Translations under genes and position numbers: made by a program
Notes under the pieces: generated by a model
The model's input: the letters and a program-made list of their open reading frames with translations, nothing else
Told to the model about the DNA's origin: nothing
The model's database searches: none
Part shown: piece by piece, positions 41,705-49,957 of the stretch
Layout of the letters: each line of letters starts with the position of its first letter
How positions within the stretch are numbered: position 1 is the stretch's first letter
NCBI GenBank assembly: GCA_963781195.1
Contig: CAWAEZ010000016.1
Location: 1-64,000, forward strand
DNA length: 64,000 nt
From: JAJPKK01 sp963781195
Lineage (GTDB): Bacteria; Pseudomonadota; Alphaproteobacteria; Rhizobiales; Xanthobacteraceae
Direction of reading: 5' to 3'

Positions 41705-41853
41705 CGGAACGGCTCGTCGCGCGCGGCGCGGTAGCGATCGGGGTGCTGGCCGATGGCGGCGGGCCGCCCATCGTGCCGCTACCGACGCTCGGCCGCGGCG
41801 CCGCGGACTTCGAGCCGATCGCGGCACGGTTGGCGCGGGCGCTGGCGGCGTAG
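41701..41853 (+). CDS. Possible short coupled ORF, 50 aa
   Basis: ATG 41701 overlaps the hydrolase stop as ATGA, and the 50-residue product (MTERLVARGAVAIGVLADGG at the start, ending EPIAARLARALAA) has a Gly/Pro-rich middle (GGGPPIVPLPTLGRGAADF) that reads like the C-terminal part of a larger enzyme. It may be a remnant of a truncated gene. No family is assigned and expression is unproven. Confidence 0.35.
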   Translation: MTERLVARGAVAIGVLADGGGPPIVPLPTLGRGAADFEPIAARLARALAA

Positions 41854-42177
41854 CGCGTGGCCGGCGACAAGCCCCTGCAGGGAGGACTTCGTCAAAGGCA
41901 CCGGGCGGCTCGGCCCGCGTCACGACCCGCTGGCCGCTAGCGACCGTGCTCAGGAATACAGCGGCTAGCGACTATGCCCGCGGTCTCGGCGAATGGAGCC
42001 GCGGCCACGCCGCCTGACCCTGCGACCGGGCGCTCGCGGTTGGCTTCTGTGCAACAGCCGGGCAGCGATTTGCAGCCAGACGGCGATTTCGATTGGAATG
42101 ATTCTAACGTCTGCTAACATTCCCTTTAATCGGCGGTTGGGCACGCGTGTCGCCGCGGAGCCGCTTCGGGGGAAGGC
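41854..42177. other. Intergenic region before the outer-membrane-like gene
   Basis: No gene is supported. The 3' half (42060-42140) is less GC-rich (TCGATTTCGATTGGAATGATTCTAACG type sequence split across 42085-42115) and probably carries the promoter of the gene at 42178. Confidence 0.4.
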
Positions 42178-43074
42178 ATGGGCTTCAAGTCGGGGGTACG
42201 CAGTGCCGCACTGCTGATTGCCGCTGCGCTGTGCGGCCTGGGTCCGCGGCTCGCTCATGCGGCCGATGAGATTCAGGTCTACAACGCCGACATCAACGAG
42301 GTCGGCCAGTTCTCGGTCCAGCAGCACCTCAACTACACGATGAAGGGCCTGCCTGACCCGGCTTATCCCGGCGCGCTGGTGTCCAATCACGCCCTCAATG
42401 GGACGCCGGAGTTCGCCTACGGCGTGACGCCCTGGCTCGAGCTCGGGCTCTACGTCCCGTTTGCGGTGAACGAGCAGGGCCAGTTCCTGTCTAACAACAT
42501 CAAGCTGCGAACCTTGTTCGCGACGCCGGACGCCGGCAAGAAGGACTTCTTCTACGGAATGAACTTCGAATTCGACTTTCCGAGCTGGGCGTTCGTGCCG
42601 TCGCGCTTTGCCATGGAGGTGCGGCCGATCATCGGGTGGCGCAACAAGGAATGGGAGTTCATCGTGAACCCCATCATCGATTTTGCCTGGGGCCAGCTCG
42701 GCACCGTGGACTTCGCGCCCGCCGCACGTCTCGCCCGCAATCTCGGCGACGACCGCTTCATCGGCCTGGAATACTATTCGGGCTTCGGCACGCCCGGCAA
42801 CTTCGAGTCCTTCCAGCAGCAGTCGCATCAGCTGTTCGCGGTGACCGACTTCAAGATCGGCGAGGTCGACGTGGACTTCGGCGTCGGCTATGGCCTCACC
42901 TCGGGCTCCGATCGATGGATCGCCAAGACCATCCTGAGCTATGCCTTCCCGGTGCCGGGCAAGAAGGAAGGCGAATCCATGCCGGGCATGAAGACGCCGC
43001 TCAACCTGCGCTCGATGTTCTCGCAGCAGTCGCCGGAGCAGCTGGCGCGGAATCCGCTCGCCGGGATCCAGTAG
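42178..43074 (+). CDS. Exported beta-rich protein, outer-membrane-like
   Basis: A 298-residue protein with a signal peptide (ALLIAAALCGLGPRLAHA). The mature part has alternating amphipathic strands (FAYGVTPWLELGLYVPFAVNEQGQF, FFYGMNFEFDFPSWAF, WEFIVNPIIDFAWG, FIGLEYYSGFGTPG, DVDFGVGYGLTSGSDRWIAKTILSYAFP) typical of an outer-membrane barrel such as the phenol-pathway MetA-like transporters. Unlike true barrels it ends in a polar tail, not an aromatic residue. Function unknown. Confidence 0.72.
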   Translation: MGFKSGVRSAALLIAAALCGLGPRLAHAADEIQVYNADINEVGQFSVQQHLNYTMKGLPDPAYPGALVSNHALNGTPEFAYGVTPWLELGLYVPFAVNEQGQFLSNNIKLRTLFATPDAGKKDFFYGMNFEFDFPSWAFVPSRFAMEVRPIIGWRNKEWEFIVNPIIDFAWGQLGTVDFAPAARLARNLGDDRFIGLEYYSGFGTPGNFESFQQQSHQLFAVTDFKIGEVDVDFGVGYGLTSGSDRWIAKTILSYAFPVPGKKEGESMPGMKTPLNLRSMFSQQSPEQLARNPLAGIQ

Positions 43075-43182
43075 AGCCCCGCTCGATTCGGCCGCCGCTC
43101 ATTCGCCCGTCGCCTATTGGCCCGCCGCTTGTCCCGCCGTGCGGGGATGCTAGATATCGCTCTCCATCCCCCAAGGTGAAGC

Positions 43183-43728
43183 ATGGCGCGCATTCCGCTC
43201 ATTGAAGAAGACGGGCATCCCGAGCTCGCGGAGAGCATCGGTCGCATCAAGGCGGGGCGCCGCGGCGGGCTGCTCAATGTCTACAGGCTGCTGCTGCACA
43301 GTCCGGCGCTCGCGCAGACCTGGTTCGACCACAACAACGCGGTGCGCTGGAAGACCGTGCTGTCCGGGCGGCTGCGCGAGATCGTCATCATCCGCATCGC
43401 CCATCTCAACGGCGTCGACTATGTGCTGGCGCAGCACGTCCCCGGTCTCGCCCTCCAGGAGGGCCTGAGCCTCGCCGAGTGCGAGGCGCTGGCGGACTGG
43501 CGCGGCACGGCGCTGTTCGATGCCCGCGAACGCGCCGCGCTCGGCTACGCCGAGGCCATGACGACCGCCACCTCGGTCCCGGACGCCGTGTTCGCCGAGG
43601 TCCGCGAGCACTTCGACGATCGCGAGATCGTCGAGCTGTCGGTGCTCATCGGCACCTACATCATGCACAACCGCGTCATGAAGGCGTTGGCGATCGACCT
43701 CGAACCCGAGGCGAACCGCGGCCGCTGA
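43183..43728 (+). CDS. Carboxymuconolactone decarboxylase (AhpD-like) family protein without Cys pair
   Basis: A 181-residue CMD-fold protein. The typical helix motif reads RLREIVIIRIAHLNGVDYVLAQHVPGL with His85, but the positions that are Cys-x-x-Cys in AhpD are Val78 and Val81. It therefore cannot be a thiol peroxidase-type AhpD and is more like the non-redox CMD branch. C-terminal part (VPDAVFAEVREHFDDREIVELSVLIGTYIMHNRV) is standard. Start ATG 43183. Substrate unknown. Confidence 0.82.
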   Translation: MARIPLIEEDGHPELAESIGRIKAGRRGGLLNVYRLLLHSPALAQTWFDHNNAVRWKTVLSGRLREIVIIRIAHLNGVDYVLAQHVPGLALQEGLSLAECEALADWRGTALFDARERAALGYAEAMTTATSVPDAVFAEVREHFDDREIVELSVLIGTYIMHNRVMKALAIDLEPEANRGR

Positions 43729-43815
43729 TGCGCGGCGCACCCACATCGGCAGGACTGCCCGAAACAAAATCGCCGGGCAGGGCCCGGCGAGAAGTTGCCG
43801 CTGGGAGAGCCGTGA

Positions 43816-45466
43816 TTACTGCAGCCAGGCGGTGCGGCCGACCGAACGGTTGTTCAGGAAGACCACCGCCTCGCCGCGGAACTGGTCCGGCGCCGGACCT
43901 GAAAACTGATCCTCGGTGAACGACAGCATCAGCGAGGAGTTGGGCTTCTGCATCAGGCTGCGCAGCTCGGTGAGATCGGGCCGGCCGTACAGCGTCGCCG
44001 TCATCGAGTTCGACGAGGCTCGGACACATGATCATCGCCCGCAGCCACGGATCGTCGTAGCGCATGCCGGTGTTCGCGACGACCTTGGTGGTGATGGTGG
44101 TGCCGCCGACCGGCGCGGCCGACGTCACCGGAAAAGGTTCAGGGGCGGAAGCCGCGATCGGTTCGGCCGTGCCCGCGGACTCCGGCGCCATCGCCTCGGC
44201 GCCCAAGGCATCGCCGCCGGCGCTCGCCGAAACCTGGTCGGCTGCAGCGGTGCGAACAACCTTCTTCGTCACCGCCATCGTCGTGTTGGCGCGTGGCGGC
44301 GAGATCCTGGTCACCGGCGCTGCCACCCGGGCCGGTACGCTGGCTGACGGGTCGGGGCGCATGGCCGTCGCGACCACCGGCGATTGCGCGGGAGCAAAAC
44401 CGAGCGCCATATCGAGCGGCACGCGGTCGTTCTCGGCGACCCGCACCGGCCACATCACGCCGCTGTTGATTTCGGAAGCGCTCGCCTTCGCCGGCGTCAC
44501 GCTGGCAAGCCTCATGCGGTCGGGTGCCGGCGCGGCAGCCGCGGTGCGCACGTCTTCCGCCGGCGCGGCGGCGGTTTTCGGACGCTCATGCGGAACCGGC
44601 GTCGCGGCGATCGCGGCCAGCTTGGCCGGACGGCCGAGGTCCGCGGGCCGGCTCTCCAGCGAGGCGACCGTGTAGGTCCCGGCGGCAGGAGCGGGCGGCT
44701 TGGCTTGCGCCGCAGCTTGCACCGGCTTGGTTTGAACAGGCGCGGCTTGCGCCACCTTGGCTTGCCCTGCCTTGGCTTGCACGGGCGTTGCGGACCTGGA
44801 CGTTGCAGACGGGGGCGCGTCGGCCGCGGCGAGGCGGGTGGCGCGGCCGCTCATGATCTTCGCCATCTCGGCGTCGCCGATCGGCGGGCCCCAGTGACGC
44901 ACATTGGCCACGTCGAGATGCACGAACGGCGACCCGGAGGTCGGATAATAACCGACGCCGCCGCGCTGCAGGCGCAGGCCGACGTTACGCAGCTCTTCGA
45001 GCGAGGCGCCCGGAATGAAGAAATCCATCGCCTTGCCCAGCGTGTGCTGGCTGTGCTCGGCGACGCCGGAGCTGCGCGCATGCAGCATCGCGTTGGTGGC
45101 CGGCGAACGATAGCCGCATACCACGTGGATTACCTTGTTGCCGCCGACCTCCCGGGACGCCTCCCAGACGAGGTCGAACAGGCGCGGATCCATGCTGGTC
45201 TCTTCCTGCTTGCGCCAATCCCGCACGAACCAGTTGAGCTTTTTCAGCGCATCCTCGTCGTAGCGGCCGTCGCGCTTGAAGGTGATCGTGATGTCTTCAT
45301 TGGTGTGAATGTGGTGCAGCGAAATGGTCCGCGTGTCGCCGTTGGCGATGGCTGTCTCCAGGCCCTGGCTGCCCATCAGCACGACGGCGGCGGCGAGCGC
45401 CGAACAGCCGACCGCAAACGAAGGCATCCAACGCGTGCGCGCGTATTGCACCGAGCGATTTCGCAT
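43816..45466 (-). CDS. DUF882/YcbK-type (peptidase M15 fold) protein, frameshifted near the C-terminus
   Basis: The first 200 residues have an export signal and a complete DUF882 domain (VIHVVCGYRSPATNAMLHARSSGVAEHSQHTLGKAMDFFIPGASLEELR, then FVHLDVANVRHWG) with the His/Asp zinc-binding set of M15-like enzymes. A long Ala/Pro-rich tail follows. At about 44005-44020 the frame shifts: read straight on, the protein runs to 43676 as Arg/Gly-rich nonsense inside the CMD gene, whereas the other frame gives SMTATLYGRPDLTELR... NRSVGRTAWLQ, ending at TAA 43816, as in rhizobial relatives. A net +1 base explains it. Likely envelope hydrolase or binding protein; mutation or sequencing error cannot be separated. 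Confidence 0.75.
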
Positions 45467-45743
45467 TCCCCACGACCCCGTCTTTGCCGCATCATGCGGC
45501 GCCGTTCGTTTCGATGCGCTGAACGCAGCGAAGCCGGCCGACTACAATTTTACTGGGATCGGTTAAGGCGAGTTTACCGCCACCCCGCTCCCCCACCACC
45601 GAGCACGCTTAAAGATTGAACGTGGCGAAAAAAAGCCGCGGCCCGCGTGCGCGCGCGCAAACCGGAATCAAGGTTTGGAAACCGTTGATTTCGACGGCAC
45701 CGAGGTGCCGAGCACGCCGTCGCGAGACGCTCGAGAGGGCATG
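45467..45743. other. Intergenic region between the DUF882 and L,D-transpeptidase genes
   Basis: No gene is supported. It carries the DUF882 promoter on the minus strand. A perfect small hairpin GGCACC-GA-GGTGCC lies at 45696-45709. The stretch ends at the terminator of the L,D-transpeptidase gene. Confidence 0.45.
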
Positions 45744-45772
45744 AAAAAGAGCGCTGCCCGGGGGCAGCGCTC
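45744..45772 (-). terminator. Strong Rho-independent terminator of the L,D-transpeptidase gene
   Basis: On the minus strand GAGCGCTGCCC pairs perfectly with GGGCAGCGCTC across a two-base loop (45749-45772) and is followed by TTTTT (45748-45744). It starts 26 bp after the stop codon. Confidence 0.88.
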
Positions 45773-45797
45773 CTTATGATGCAAAGCGATTAGCGGA

Positions 45798-47894
45798 TCA
45801 GCGGAACAGCCCGAAGAACCCGTAATTCGCAGGACGCGTCTGCTGCACGGCCTGGCGGCGCGGCGCAGGGGCGATGTTGCTCGCTTCGCGGCGCTCGCTG
45901 GCGGGCGCGTCGGAGGCGACCCGATGGTCTTCGCCCTTGAGCAGCGCCAGCAGCTTGCTGTCGCGGCCGTAGATGTCCTCGCGCATTACGAGGTGGCCGG
46001 CGGCGTCGACATAGGCGGTCTGGTAGGTCAGGTGCACCGGGATCGGCGTGTTCAACTGGATGTCGCGCTCGCCCTGGCCATACATCCCGCGAATGCGATC
46101 GGCGGTATAGCCGTCGCGCGGATTGGAAATGCGAAGCAGCACCTCGGCGTACTGGTCGGGATACTGCACCCGCATGCAGCCATGGCTCGCAGAACGGCGC
46201 TCGCTGGCGAACAAGTACTTGTCCGGAGTGTCGTGCTGATACACCGAGAACTTGTTGGGGAAGTTGAAGCGGATGCGGCCCAGCGCATTGCCGGCGCCCG
46301 GCGGCTGGGAGATGTTGACCGAGCCGTCACGGCCGTACGACACCTGCAGTCCCATGCGCGCGAGAACCGTGGGGTCCTGCGCGAGGGCCGGCAGGTACTC
46401 GTTGTGCACGATCGATTGCGGCACGTGCCAGGTCGGGTTGACGGTGATGTACTTCATCGTCTCGGTGAGCAGCGGGGTCGCCTTCGAGCCCGGCGCTCCC
46501 ACCACCACCCGCGTCGACCAGGCGAGATTGCCGTTATCCATCACCCGGAGGATGTATTCCGGAATGTTGACCATCACGTAGGCCTTGCCGAGGTCGCGCG
46601 GCATCCACCGCCAACGCTCCATGTTGGCCATGATGATGTCGGCGTCGCGCTCGCGGCGCGGGCCGTTGAGCGAATCCACCACCGCGTTGGTCAGCGTGCC
46701 GTTCTGCGGCAGGTTGCGCTGCTGCTGGTACTTCTTCACCGCGTCGGACAGCGCCTTGTCGAAGATGGTGTTGTCGGCCTCTGCGACGCCGAACCGCGCC
46801 CGCAGGGCGGGGACGCGCGGATCTTCCATGCCGACCTTGAGGGCCTGGCCGGTGCTGATGCGACCGGCACTGCCGCCGCCCCGCGCTTCGGCGAGCTTCG
46901 CCTTGAGCGCCTTGTAGGCGGCGTGCGGCGGGTTGAAGCTGTCGAGCGCCTGAGCGACGTTCTTGTTGGCGTCGATCACCTTGCCCAGCACCTCGGCCGG
47001 CTCGGGAACCACCAGATTGTAGAGGATGTCGGAGCTGACGCGGGAATAATGTACCCGCCCGGTCTGGGCGTGACGGGCAAACAGCAGGACCGACTCGGTG
47101 AATTTGAGCTCGGCTTCCGCGAGCACCGCCGGATCGTCGCTGCCGAACGACGGCACCGGGTAGTCGACCGGATCGAGGCCGTCGGCATCGACGCCGGACA
47201 GATACGCCGCCGCCGCCTTGGCGCGGCTGTTCTCGATGCCGCTATCGCTCCACACCGGGGCGTAGTTGCGGGCCGCGTAGTAGGCCTCGACCGCGGGCTT
47301 GTACTTGCGGTCGAAGATGCGCTCGGCCTTGGTGCCGAACAGTTCGTGGATCTTCTCGGCGACCTTCTGGTCGATGGTGAGCGGCGCCTCGACGGCCGCC
47401 GGCTCGGCGGGCGCCGCCTGGGCGGGCGCGATTTCGGAGGGCGCGGCCTGAACGGGAGTCACCTGCGCGGGAGCCGCCTGGGCCGGAATTGCCTTGGCGG
47501 GCTGCACCTCTGCCGGCATCGGCACGGGAGGCACGTCCTGGGCCGGCGAAGACGGGATCGGGGTCAGCGCTGCCGACGCGGGCGCCGCGCTCTGGGTCGG
47601 CCGCATTTCGGCCGCACCGATCGCGGCAGGCGCGTCCACTGCCGGTGCGGCAGGCGACACCACACGCTCGGCGGGGAAAGACGGATTCGGGGAGGTCGCG
47701 CCGGTCGGCGGCTCGGCCACCGTTCCGATATCCTCGACGGTGGGCGGCGCGAGATTGGCGGACTCGGGCATCGGCACGGCCGCCGAGATATCTGCATCGG
47801 TGGTGGGGCCGGCAAAGGCCGGATGGCCTGGACCGCCGAGCACCATCACGATCGCGGTGGTGGCCAGCAAGAGACTGAATCGAGATCCGCTCAT
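45798..47894 (-). CDS. L,D-transpeptidase (YkuD, YcbB-like) with long Pro/Ala linker
   Basis: A 698-residue exported protein. After a signal peptide (LLLATTAIVMVLGGPGHPAFA) and a 140-residue Ala/Pro-rich linker comes a YcbB-type scaffold domain (KVAEKIHELFGTKAERIFDR..., YYAARNYAPVWSD), a peptidoglycan-binding-like helical part (ISTGQALKVGMEDPRVPALRARFG) and the YkuD catalytic domain with nucleophile Cys in ASHGCMRVQYPDQYAEVLL and the upstream His in the YLFASERR... strand region. It would form 3-3 peptidoglycan cross-links or attach lipoproteins. Flanked by its own strong terminator. Confidence 0.92.
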   Translation of the reverse strand: MSGSRFSLLLATTAIVMVLGGPGHPAFAGPTTDADISAAVPMPESANLAPPTVEDIGTVAEPPTGATSPNPSFPAERVVSPAAPAVDAPAAIGAAEMRPTQSAAPASAALTPIPSSPAQDVPPVPMPAEVQPAKAIPAQAAPAQVTPVQAAPSEIAPAQAAPAEPAAVEAPLTIDQKVAEKIHELFGTKAERIFDRKYKPAVEAYYAARNYAPVWSDSGIENSRAKAAAAYLSGVDADGLDPVDYPVPSFGSDDPAVLAEAELKFTESVLLFARHAQTGRVHYSRVSSDILYNLVVPEPAEVLGKVIDANKNVAQALDSFNPPHAAYKALKAKLAEARGGGSAGRISTGQALKVGMEDPRVPALRARFGVAEADNTIFDKALSDAVKKYQQQRNLPQNGTLTNAVVDSLNGPRRERDADIIMANMERWRWMPRDLGKAYVMVNIPEYILRVMDNGNLAWSTRVVVGAPGSKATPLLTETMKYITVNPTWHVPQSIVHNEYLPALAQDPTVLARMGLQVSYGRDGSVNISQPPGAGNALGRIRFNFPNKFSVYQHDTPDKYLFASERRSASHGCMRVQYPDQYAEVLLRISNPRDGYTADRIRGMYGQGERDIQLNTPIPVHLTYQTAYVDAAGHLVMREDIYGRDSKLLALLKGEDHRVASDAPASERREASNIAPAPRRQAVQQTRPANYGFFGLFR

Positions 47895-48091
47895 GTTCTA
47901 AATGTCCCCCATCCACAAAGGCACAGCGAGTGTTAGTCGCGGCGACCCCCGCCGAAGTTCATCCCTCCGACGCGAAATTCGTCCGACTGTACTCCACGCC
48001 CGCCCCACCGGGCATCGTGATAAACACCACAAATGCGATATTTCGGAGGAGTGTAACCCCAAAGCAACGGAGGCCTGGCCCTCGTCGAAGT

Positions 48092-49627
48092 CTAGGCTTC
48101 GTCGGTAACCGTGAGGCCCAGCGTGTCGAGTTTGCGGTAGAGAGTGGAGCGTCCGATGCGCAGCCGACGGGCGACCTCGGACATCTGGTTGCGATAATGG
48201 GCAAGCGCGAAACGGATCACCTCGGCCTCGATCTCGTCGAGCGGCCGCGCGTGACCGCCATCGTCGACCAGGTTTAGAAGGTTGGGCGCCGGCAACGGGA
48301 TCAGTCCCGCCACCTCGCCGCCGCCATCGCCGTCGCCGGCCTCGTCCCCGACACGAATCGCAGGAGCGGCTGCAGGCGACAGCGGCGCAAGGTCCGACGC
48401 CACGCCGGGCGGACCGGGCCAGGATTGCGCCCGCTCGCGGTCACCGGTCTGCGCGGCAATCTGCGGAAACTCGGGCAGGCCGATCTCCTCGCCTTCCGCG
48501 AGCACGACGGCACGAAAGATGGCGTTTTCCAATTGCCTTACATTGCCGGGCCAGCGATGGGACATCAGCAGGCACAGGGCATCCGCCGGCATGGAGCGGA
48601 CCCGCTTGCCCTCCTCGGCGGCGAACCGGACCATGAAAAGGCGCGCGAGGGCCGGGATGTCCTCAGGGCGCTCGCGCAATGGCGGCACGGTGATCGGAAA
48701 CACGTGCAGACGGTAGAACAGGTCTTCCCGGAAGCGTCCCGACTGGACATCGTCCTCGAGCATGCGGTTGGTGGCGGAGATCAGGCGGACATTGACCGGA
48801 ACGGCGCGCTTGGCGCCGACCGGCTCGACTTCGCCCTCCTGGATCGCCCGCAGCAGCTTGACCTGCGCCGCCGGCGGCAGCTCGCCCACCTCATCGAGGA
48901 ACAGGGTCCCTCCCGACGCCTCCTGAAACTTGCCCTCGTGGCGCTCGGTGGCGCCGGTGAAGGCGCCTTTCTCGTGGCCGAACAGGATCGACTCCACGAG
49001 ATTCTCCGGCAGCGCCCCGCAATTGACCGCCACGAAGGGCTTGGCGCGGCGCGGGCCCGAGCCATGGATCGCACGCGCTATCAGCTCCTTGCCGACCCCC
49101 GATTCGCCCTCGATGAGCACCGGGATCGTCGAGCCGGCGCTCTTCTGCGCCGCTTGCAGCGCGGCCCGCATCTTCGGGCTGCGGGTGACGATGTCCTTGA
49201 AGGTCAGGGTGCCGCCGCGGCTGTGCTTGAGCCGGGCGAGTTCGCCTTCCAGCGCCCGCGTCGCCAGCGCATTGCGCAGCGACACCTGCATGCGTTCGGG
49301 GCTGACGGGCTTGACGACGAAATCGACGGCACCCGCCCGCATCGCCGACACCACGGAGTCGATGCCGCCATGGGCGGTCTGGACGATGACCGGGAGGTTC
49401 AGGCCGGCCCCCCGCATGCGGGCCAGCACGCCCAGGCCGTCGAGGTCCGGCATCACGAGATCGAGCACGACGCAGTCGACATGCGCCGCATCGGCGGCGG
49501 TCAACCGGGCCATGGCGCCCTCCCCGCCGTCCGCGGAGACCACGAGATAGCCGGCCCTTTCGACCATGTGCTGCAGCAGACGCCGCTGCACCGGGTCGTC
49601 GTCGACGATGAGGACGCGCTCGGCCAT
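48092..49627 (-). CDS. Sigma-54-dependent response regulator (NtrC family)
   Basis: A 511-residue protein. Receiver domain with Asp56 in VVLDLVMPD; AAA+ domain with Walker A GESGVGKE and the sigma-54 contact loop GAFTGA; Walker B GGTLFLDEVGEL; a Gly/Asp-rich linker (DEAGDGDGGGE); and a C-terminal Fis-type HTH (VARRLRIGRSTLYRKLDTLGL). It activates -24/-12 promoters after phosphorylation. No sensor kinase is adjacent, so its input is unknown. ATG 49627 is chosen from the receiver start. The linker between AAA+ and HTH is unusually long for this family. Confidence 0.92.
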   Translation of the reverse strand: MAERVLIVDDDPVQRRLLQHMVERAGYLVVSADGGEGAMARLTAADAAHVDCVVLDLVMPDLDGLGVLARMRGAGLNLPVIVQTAHGGIDSVVSAMRAGAVDFVVKPVSPERMQVSLRNALATRALEGELARLKHSRGGTLTFKDIVTRSPKMRAALQAAQKSAGSTIPVLIEGESGVGKELIARAIHGSGPRRAKPFVAVNCGALPENLVESILFGHEKGAFTGATERHEGKFQEASGGTLFLDEVGELPPAAQVKLLRAIQEGEVEPVGAKRAVPVNVRLISATNRMLEDDVQSGRFREDLFYRLHVFPITVPPLRERPEDIPALARLFMVRFAAEEGKRVRSMPADALCLLMSHRWPGNVRQLENAIFRAVVLAEGEEIGLPEFPQIAAQTGDRERAQSWPGPPGVASDLAPLSPAAAPAIRVGDEAGDGDGGGEVAGLIPLPAPNLLNLVDDGGHARPLDEIEAEVIRFALAHYRNQMSEVARRLRIGRSTLYRKLDTLGLTVTDEA

Positions 49628-49957
49628 CGCGAATGGTTTCCGGCGGGCTGGTCGGATTGGAATCCGCCCACTGTCTGCGATCGGCCTTAACGGGGCATTA
49701 CCGGATCGCCGGGCTTCGCCGCCGGACGGACCCGCCATGTTCGGCCCATATTGGTTGCAGCGCTGCGGCAAAATCGCGCCGAGGCGGCTCTTTTACTGGC
49801 TGGAATCGCCGGCGAGGCGCACAATCGCGAACCTCCGCAATCCGGCATCGCTTTTTGACGCTGGGGCAAGGTCACGGCTTTGCCGCAACTGCGGTCTTAT
49901 CTCTTCATCACTCCATTCCGTCCATTTCGTCGATCGACCGATGAGCACGTCCCCTTC
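49628..49957. other. Divergent intergenic region
   Basis: No gene is supported in these 330 bp. It holds the promoters of the sigma-54 regulator (minus) and pepF (plus). Nothing repetitive or palindromic stands out. Confidence 0.45.
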
